Assembly: GCA_023419055.1 (NCBI GenBank)
Contig: JAEZYO010000685.1
Location: forward strand, 1 to 20,257
Source of the DNA: Pseudomonadota bacterium
GTDB lineage: Bacteria > Myxococcota > Polyangia > Polyangiales > Polyangiaceae
Reading direction: 5' to 3'
Length of the DNA stretch: 20,257 nucleotides
Of this stretch, positions 15,010-20,257 are shown piece after piece. A program made the position numbers and the translations under genes. The notes beneath the pieces are model-generated. The model did not search any database. It saw only the letters and a list, made by a program, of their open reading frames with translations, and was not told where the DNA came from. Each line of letters begins with the position of its first letter. Position 1 is the stretch's first letter.

Positions 15010-16131
15010 TCAGGCCTTCGGGAGCAGCACCCGATAAGTGACGCCGCCTTGGGCGAGGTTGTCGGCTTCGAGTCGACCGCCCACTTCCTCGACGATGGTC
15101 TTGGAGATGGCGAGCCCGAGCCCGAACCCGCGAGGTCCGCGCGGCCGCCGAAAGGGGTCGAACGCCTGCTTGCCGAACTCGCCGCTCAGAGCCGGGCCCG
15201 AGTCGACGAACTCGAGGCGCACCCACGGCTCGTCGAAATAGAGCCGAACCACGAGCTTGCGCCGAGTGCGAGGGAGCCCGCTCATGCTGTCGAGCGCGTT
15301 CAGCAAGAGGTTCAGCACGACCTGGCCGATCTGGGCCGTCGAACCCGCCACCAGCGGCACCGGGCGGTGGTCGATCTCCAGGCTTCCGAGCACCTTGAGC
15401 TCGTTCTGCATCAACCTGAGCGAGAGCCTGAGCACCTCGCTCGCGTCGACGGTCTCACGCGCGCACGGCCCGTTCGGGATCTCGACGCCGCGCGCCACGT
15501 CGAGCACGCGCTTGCTCGCGAGCTCCGCTTCCGCGAGCTCTTCGTCGGCGTCGACGAGCTGCGCCTTCTGCGCGGCCTGCGCCCGCGTGCTCGTGGCGAG
15601 CGAATCCGCGACGGGGCGCAGCAGGCTGCGAGCCCGCGCGACGCTGGCGCAGATCGCCCCCACCGGCGCCCGGAGCTCGCGCGCGAGGCCCGCGCTGATG
15701 ACGCCGAGCGAGTAGACCCGCTCGGTCTCGACCAGCCGCCGCTCGAGGGCGCTCAGCTTGGCGCGCATGTCGTGGTACTCGACCGCCTCGCTCAACGTCG
15801 AGAGCAGCTCGTCGTGATCCCACGGCTTCTTCAGGTACCGCCGGACCTGCCCGCGGTTGATCGCGCCGACCGCGGTCTGCAGATCGGAGTACGCCGTGAC
15901 CAGCATGCGCACGACCTCCGGGAAGCGCCGCCTGGCGTGCTCGAGCAGCTCGAGGCCGCTCATGACCGGCATGCGCTGATCGGCGAGCAACACGGCGACG
16001 TCGGTCGCGCGCAAGATCTCCAGCGCCTCGACGCCGGTGGTTGCAGTCAACACCGAGAAACGGCCCGCACACGCGGCCTCGAAGACCGCCAGGTTCTCGG
16101 GTTCGTCATCGACGAACAAGACATGAGACAT
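15010..16131 (-). CDS. Response regulator with degenerate kinase tail (PhcR-like)
   Basis: The protein has 373 residues. A receiver domain (about 3-115) has the acidic pair D8/D9, phospho-acceptor D51 (LLADQRMPVMSG), T79 and K102, so it should accept phosphate. The second part looks like a histidine kinase: a dimerisation helix near 140-165, an N-box VVLNLLLNALDS (N278), a G1 DSGP (D310) and a G2 RGFGLGLAIS (335-343). The phospho-accepting His is absent: the H-box reads GLARELRAPVG with Arg at 151. No DNA-binding output domain exists. This architecture resembles PhcR of Ralstonia, a response regulator ending in a kinase domain. The ATG overlaps the upstream kinase stop by one base (TGATG), so it is co-translated. 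Likely function: phosphate sink or allosteric partner of the upstream kinase; this is inference. Confidence 0.85.
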   Translation of the reverse strand: MSHVLFVDDEPENLAVFEAACAGRFSVLTATTGVEALEILRATDVAVLLADQRMPVMSGLELLEHARRRFPEVVRMLVTAYSDLQTAVGAINRGQVRRYLKKPWDHDELLSTLSEAVEYHDMRAKLSALERRLVETERVYSLGVISAGLARELRAPVGAICASVARARSLLRPVADSLATSTRAQAAQKAQLVDADEELAEAELASKRVLDVARGVEIPNGPCARETVDASEVLRLSLRLMQNELKVLGSLEIDHRPVPLVAGSTAQIGQVVLNLLLNALDSMSGLPRTRRKLVVRLYFDEPWVRLEFVDSGPALSGEFGKQAFDPFRRPRGPRGFGLGLAISKTIVEEVGGRLEADNLAQGGVTYRVLLPKA

Positions 16132-18812
16132 CACTCCACTACCTCCTCTTGAGCTCTCTGCTTTCCGGCTGCGTGGGGCTTGCGCCCGCGCAGGCTCGGT
16201 ACCCGAAGCGTGAACTCCGCCCCTGATCCGACTTCGCTCTTCAGCTGAACACTCCCTCCTAACGTGTCCACCACGCGTCGCACGATGGTGAGGCCGAGGC
16301 CCGTCCCCTTGGAGACGTCCTTCGTCGTGTAAAATGCCGTAAATACCTTCGGTTGCTCCTCCGGCGGGATGCCCCGCCCGTTGTCTCGCACGCTCAGCGT
16401 GAGCCACTGACCGTGGTTTCGACCCTTGAGGACGATCGTCCCGCTGCCGTCGCTCGGGACGGCGTGCAGCGCGTTCTCGACCAGGTTCGTGAGCGCGTGG
16501 TTGAACTCTTCGGGGATGCACTCGATCGAGCCGTCGCCCTCGAGCTCCGTCACGACGTCCACGTGGAACCCGACGCTCGGCAAGAGCACCTTCACCACGT
16601 CGCGCGCCGCGGCGTAGGCGTCGTACGGCTGCAGGGTCTTCGTGTAACCCTCGCGGCTGTAGCGCATCATCAGGTCGACCGTGGCCGCGATGCGCCGCAC
16701 CCCGGACTCCGCGGTGTCGAACATGCGCCGCAGGCGCGCGAGCAGTTGATCGAGCTCCTCGGGGCTCTCGAAGCCGCCCTGCGCGACGGTGCGCCCGCTC
16801 GCCAGGCGCTCGGAGTCGCGGCGGATGCTCACGACGGCGCTCTGGATGTAGTTCAAGGGGTTCCTGATCTCGTGAGCCAGCCCGCCCGCGATGGTCTGGA
16901 GCGAGTCGAGCTTCTGGCTCATCAAGAGATCGGCGGTGGTCTCGCGCTGGGTGAGCTGCGCGCGCACCACCGCCACGAGCTCGCGCGCCGAGAACGGCTT
17001 GGCGAGGTAGGCGCTCACGCCCACGTCGTGCCCCGCCACGCGATCATCGAGATCGCCGCGCGCGGTCAGCATCACGATCGGGATGTGCTGGGTCACCGGA
17101 TCGGCCCGGAGCGCTCGCGTGAGCTCGAGGCCGTCGAGCTCGGGCATCATGAGGTCGGTGACGATGACCGTCGGCTGGTGCTTGCGCGCGAGCTCGAGGC
17201 CCTTCTTGCCGTCGGGGGCCGCGAGCACGCGGAAATCGTGGTGGAGCGCGAGCCGGATCATGCGGATCACGTCCACCGTGTCCTCGACCACCAGGACCGA
17301 GTGGGGGCGGAACTGCTCGTCGGCGTCGCGCTCCACGATGCGCTGCTCGGTGGCCTGGTCGATGTCGATCAGGCGATAGCGCTCCTCCTCGTCGGTGCGC
17401 CACTCGCCGACGCCGCGATCCGACGAGCGCGCGCCGAACGGGTGATCGGAGCGGCCGCCGCGCCGATCGAGCGCCTCGGGCCTGAAGTGCTCTCGGTCTT
17501 TCGGCAACCGTACCGAGAGCGTCGCGCCTTCGCCGACCTCGCCGCGCGCCCAGATCTTGCCGCCGTGGAGCTCGACGAGCTCCTTGGCGAGCGCGAGCCC
17601 GATGCCCGTCCCGCCGTAGCGGCGCGTGCCCGCCATGTCGACCTGGAAGAAGCGGTCGAAGATGCGCTCGGCCATGCCGGGCGGGAAGCCGATCCCGGTG
17701 TCGCAGACCTCGACCAGCACGTTCGCGCCCTCGTCCTTCAACGCCACGCGCACGCGCCCGTCCGGCTGCGTGAATTTGGTCGCGTTGGAGAGCAAGTTGA
17801 CGAGCACGCGCTCCAGCCGTTCGAGGTCGCACCAGACCATGCAGCGCGGCGTGTTGCTGTGAAAGGAGAGCGCAATCGATTTTCGCTGGGCGAGCGGCTC
17901 GGCTTGAGCGACGAGCCCGCGCACGTAGTCGACGAGATCGTGCTCGCCGATGCGCAGGCGGAGCTTGGACTCTTCGAGCTTCGAGAGATCCAGGAGGTCG
18001 CCGATCAAGCGCCGCAGCTTGATGCCGCTCTTCTGGATCGAGCTCAAGGTCGAGCGCTGGGCCTCGGAGAGCGAGCCGAGCTGGCCCTCGATCATGAGCT
18101 CGAGCGGCGCGAGCATCATCGTGAGCGGCGTCTTGAGCTCGTGCGTCACGTTGGCGAAGAACTCGCTCTTGAAGCGGTCGAGGCGCTTGAGCTCGCCGTG
18201 CGCCTGCTCGAGGTGCTTGGTCGTGCTCTCCACCAAGAGCTGGTTTTTCACCTGCTCGCGCTGCGAGCGGTACGCGACCAGCTGCCCGGTGCCGGCGATG
18301 ATGGCCGTGGACACCAGGAAGAACATGTTCGACACGGTGGTCAGCGAGTCGGCGGGCTCGTTGAACGCGATGTTCAAAAGCACGAACGAGAGCACGATCG
18401 TCGTGTGGGTGGCCACCACCACCCGGAGCGGCCAGACGTAGAGCAGCCCCGTGGCCACGATCACGAGCGAGAGGCCCGCGTAGTAGGGCGACGCGAGCCC
18501 GCCCATGAAGACGGTCATCAGGCTGATCCCGTACGAGATCAGCACGATGTACGCGCTCGAGATCGCGTAGGGGTGACGATCGAAGAGGCTCGACTGGACG
18601 ACCTTGAACATGATCAAGGTCACGAGCGTGATGAACGCGCGCGTCGAGTAGAGCAGCCACAGCCAGGCGCGCGGGGCGGTCAGGTAGTCGAGGATGCCGA
18701 AGCCCGGATAGAGCGTGAGCACGATCCAGAGCAGACCGCGGGCGCCGCGCCGGTTGCGCTCCAAGAGCCAGGTAGCCCACCTAGTCTGAAGCTCGGCGTC
18801 CGCGGCTTCCAA
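16131..18812 (-). CDS. Six-TM hybrid kinase, kinase-REC-kinase (PhcS-like)
   Basis: The protein has 893 residues. Six hydrophobic segments (about 25-43, 50-71, 82-104, 108-127, 129-150 and 158-181) form a membrane sensor with almost no periplasmic domain. A first kinase core follows: His224 in FFANVTHELKTPL, N-box N339/N343, DTGIG (371-375) and GGTGIGLALAK (400-410). Then come a linker with a variable basic/acidic stretch (about 440-500), a receiver (about 504-620; E510/D511, phospho-acceptor D553, T583, K605), and a second core (His647 in GGLAHEIRNPL, N776/N780, DNGRGIPP, GTGLGLTIVRR). All catalytic features look intact. The start is TTG 18812, with AGGGAG 6 bases upstream; the upstream methyltransferase gene ends 3 bases before it. 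The membrane-embedded sensor suits a lipophilic ligand, which is inference. Confidence 0.9.
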   Translation of the reverse strand: MEAADAELQTRWATWLLERNRRGARGLLWIVLTLYPGFGILDYLTAPRAWLWLLYSTRAFITLVTLIMFKVVQSSLFDRHPYAISSAYIVLISYGISLMTVFMGGLASPYYAGLSLVIVATGLLYVWPLRVVVATHTTIVLSFVLLNIAFNEPADSLTTVSNMFFLVSTAIIAGTGQLVAYRSQREQVKNQLLVESTTKHLEQAHGELKRLDRFKSEFFANVTHELKTPLTMMLAPLELMIEGQLGSLSEAQRSTLSSIQKSGIKLRRLIGDLLDLSKLEESKLRLRIGEHDLVDYVRGLVAQAEPLAQRKSIALSFHSNTPRCMVWCDLERLERVLVNLLSNATKFTQPDGRVRVALKDEGANVLVEVCDTGIGFPPGMAERIFDRFFQVDMAGTRRYGGTGIGLALAKELVELHGGKIWARGEVGEGATLSVRLPKDREHFRPEALDRRGGRSDHPFGARSSDRGVGEWRTDEEERYRLIDIDQATEQRIVERDADEQFRPHSVLVVEDTVDVIRMIRLALHHDFRVLAAPDGKKGLELARKHQPTVIVTDLMMPELDGLELTRALRADPVTQHIPIVMLTARGDLDDRVAGHDVGVSAYLAKPFSARELVAVVRAQLTQRETTADLLMSQKLDSLQTIAGGLAHEIRNPLNYIQSAVVSIRRDSERLASGRTVAQGGFESPEELDQLLARLRRMFDTAESGVRRIAATVDLMMRYSREGYTKTLQPYDAYAAARDVVKVLLPSVGFHVDVVTELEGDGSIECIPEEFNHALTNLVENALHAVPSDGSGTIVLKGRNHGQWLTLSVRDNGRGIPPEEQPKVFTAFYTTKDVSKGTGLGLTIVRRVVDTLGGSVQLKSEVGSGAEFTLRVPSLRGRKPHAAGKQRAQEEVVE

Positions 18813-18815
18813 GCA

Positions 18816-20257
18816 TCACTCCCTGACCAGCGAGACGAAGGGATTCACTCCGGTGGCCTCTTCGACGATGCCGATGCGGGCGCTCGGCTGCCCGAGCCTC
18901 GCGAACTCGATCATCTCGGCCCGCTCGCGGTAGACCAGGAACCAGTCGAGGTGGAGCTCCATGAACCAGCGCGAGGGGCTGCTCGGGACCATGTTGCCGA
19001 CGAGCAGCGTGCCGCCGGGCGCGAGCAGCGAGTAGAGGCTCCGGCACAGGGACACCGCCGTCGGCTTCTGCAGGTAGTCGAACAGGCCGCACGAGTAGAC
19101 CGCGTCGAACGCTCCGTGACCGCGGAACACCTCCGCGCCCCGCAAGAGGTGCTTGATCGAGTCGTGCAGGTGCACGAGGCGCACCTGCTCCTTCCAGCGC
19201 GCGCTCACCAGGCGCTTCAGGCGCCCGTACGAGAACGAGAGAGCGCGCTTGTCCTGATCGAACAGCACGATCTCGAGCTCGTGGGAGAGCTCGCGCCGCT
19301 CGTCGAGGAGCTCGTACACCTCCTGCGCCGGGCCGGCGGCGATCGAGAGGATGCGGATCGGGCCCGCGCCGACGTAGGTGTCGATCACCGTCGAGAGCTG
19401 CTCCTTCAGCATGTCCTTGCGAGTTCGCACGGCGACCGCCGCGGGCGTCGACACGAAGGCGAGGTTCACCGCCTTGGCGAACAGCGTCGGGCCGGTGAAG
19501 TGGTTGGCGTAGAGCCCGTTCATCATCTCGTAGTCGCCCGGGTAGCCGAGCGGCTTGTGGCGGGCGCGGTGCATCCACGGCGACTGCATCAAGAGATCGT
19601 GCAGGAAGCGGGTCGAGAACTCGCGCAGCGAGGCGCGATCGCCGCGCTCAGCGAGGCGGTAGGCCGCGTCGAGCTCGTTCGAGAGCTGTACGACGTCGTT
19701 CGCGAACTCCGAACGCACGCGCTCGATCAGGGCGTCTCGAGCCGGCGAGTCCTGATCGCCGTGCGCCACGTGCCACGGCAGCGAAGATTCGAGCTCCCCG
19801 AATTTGACCTGCGCGTCCTCGAGCGCGAGCCTGGCTTCGGCCACGAGCGACTTGAATCGCTCCTGCCCGGGGACGCGCCAGCTCGCGTCCTTGAGGCCGA
19901 AGCCCGGGGACTCGCCGCCGCCGGCCCAGGCCTTCACGTCGCGCAGGTGGAGCACGTCCTCGATGTTCATCAGCGTGTCGAACAGCGACACGCCCGAGAT
20001 CACGCGAGCGCCGTCGCGGCGCACCGACGAGACGCGCGCCTGACCGCGGTAGGCCTCGTGCTCGTCGAACTTCACGACGATCTCCTCCAAGATCGTGCCG
20101 ATCTCGACGGGTACCTCGCTCGGCCACTCGAAGGCGACGCCGTTCTGCGAGACGTCGAAGAGCTCGCAGCGGTAGCGCGTGTCACCCATCGCGAGCTCCA
20201 CCGCGACCCCGATCGGGCCGAGCTCCGAGCGCTGGTAGCGATCGGGGCGGAAGAACA
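18816..20257 (-). CDS. PilZ-methyltransferase fusion (PhcB-like), N-terminus cut by window edge
   Basis: The frame is open to the right edge, giving 479 visible residues; a GTG at 20201 is an internal codon rather than a good start. Visible residues 1-100 form a PilZ domain: an Arg-rich start RPDRYQR and the c-di-GMP motif DVSQNG (34-39). The remainder is a class I SAM-dependent methyltransferase. Its helical lead-in has PWMHRARHKPLGYPGDYEMM (226-245), motif I reads RILSIAAGPAQE (301-312), the acidic strand is VLFDQDKRAL (330-339), and GAFDAVYSCGLFDYL (381-395) and LLAPGGTLLVGNM (410-422) follow. The LGYPGDYEMM lead-in and the HLDWFLVYR tail (435-443) recall proteins annotated as 3-hydroxypalmitic acid methyl ester synthases (PhcB). 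That assignment is from memory of the motif and from context. The kinase gene follows after 3 bases. The substrate cannot be read from sequence. Confidence 0.82.
   Translation of the reverse strand, partial: FFRPDRYQRSELGPIGVAVELAMGDTRYRCELFDVSQNGVAFEWPSEVPVEIGTILEEIVVKFDEHEAYRGQARVSSVRRDGARVISGVSLFDTLMNIEDVLHLRDVKAWAGGGESPGFGLKDASWRVPGQERFKSLVAEARLALEDAQVKFGELESSLPWHVAHGDQDSPARDALIERVRSEFANDVVQLSNELDAAYRLAERGDRASLREFSTRFLHDLLMQSPWMHRARHKPLGYPGDYEMMNGLYANHFTGPTLFAKAVNLAFVSTPAAVAVRTRKDMLKEQLSTVIDTYVGAGPIRILSIAAGPAQEVYELLDERRELSHELEIVLFDQDKRALSFSYGRLKRLVSARWKEQVRLVHLHDSIKHLLRGAEVFRGHGAFDAVYSCGLFDYLQKPTAVSLCRSLYSLLAPGGTLLVGNMVPSSPSRWFMELHLDWFLVYRERAEMIEFARLGQPSARIGIVEEATGVNPFVSLVRE
18819..18824 (-). 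promoter_or_regulatory. Shine-Dalgarno AGGGAG for the TTG start of the kinase
   Basis: AGGGAG on the minus strand is 6 bases before TTG 18812 and overlaps the stop codon region of the upstream gene. It supports the unusual TTG start over the out-of-frame ATG at 18816 and indicates translational coupling. Confidence 0.6.

Noticed and set aside
16132..16521. N-terminal extension of the REC-kinase protein
   Set aside because: The extra 130 residues are Arg-rich antisense-like sequence lying inside the upstream kinase gene; MSHVLFVDDE is the normal receiver start.
17044..18780. Arg/Ala-rich minus-strand frame inside the hybrid kinase gene
   Set aside because: It is an out-of-frame reading with no domains; the kinase frame is complete and well supported.

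Overview
The window is very GC-rich, coding-dense DNA with strong third-position G/C bias. SpoVR/DUF444, NfeD plus paired flotillins, a PilZ fusion and a multi-kinase signalling operon occur together, which suggests a large-genome myxobacterium (Myxococcota, perhaps Polyangia). That assignment is inference from composition and gene content. No rRNA, tRNA, CRISPR array, insertion sequence or prophage gene was seen, and no gene-free stretch exceeds about 160 bases.

Layout. (1) 2-3329, minus: DUF444 (YeaH/YhbH) then SpoVR, the pair linked to the PrkA kinase in other bacteria but here without prkA beside it, followed by an overlapping TPR lipoprotein cut by the left edge. (2) 3459-4004, plus: a two-ACT-domain GcvR-like regulator. 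(3) 4013-9199, minus: a run of NfeD-like membrane protein, two tandem flotillins, a putative cysteine-rich lipoprotein, a small helical protein and a nucleotidyltransferase. The lipoprotein frame is broken by one in-frame TAG just after its signal peptide. The nucleotidyltransferase is broken by a one-base frameshift at its third acidic motif. (4) 9254-11322, plus: hemB and an M20 deacetylase (ArgE-like). (5) 11315-14212, minus: glnE, overlapping the M20 gene tail to tail. (6) 14372-15004, plus: a metallophosphoesterase-like protein lacking several usual metal ligands. (7) 15010-20257, minus: a tightly coupled three-gene signalling operon: PilZ-methyltransferase fusion (cut by the right edge), six-TM kinase-REC-kinase hybrid, and a REC protein with a kinase-like C-terminus whose phospho-accepting His is Arg.

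The most interesting region is (7). Gene order and architectures resemble the Ralstonia phcBSR quorum-sensing operon (methyltransferase making a fatty-acid methyl ester signal, sensor kinase, and a response regulator ending in a kinase domain). Here the methyltransferase carries an N-terminal PilZ domain, the sensor has two complete kinase cores around a receiver, and the response regulator's kinase appears unable to autophosphorylate. This could be a c-di-GMP-linked variant of a PhcBSR-type circuit. The Phc link rests on architecture, order and motifs read by eye, not on a database search.

Region (3) looks like a membrane-microdomain (NfeD/flotillin) operon with accessory genes at its 3' end, two of which carry single-site lesions. 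These may be genuine decay or sequencing/assembly errors.
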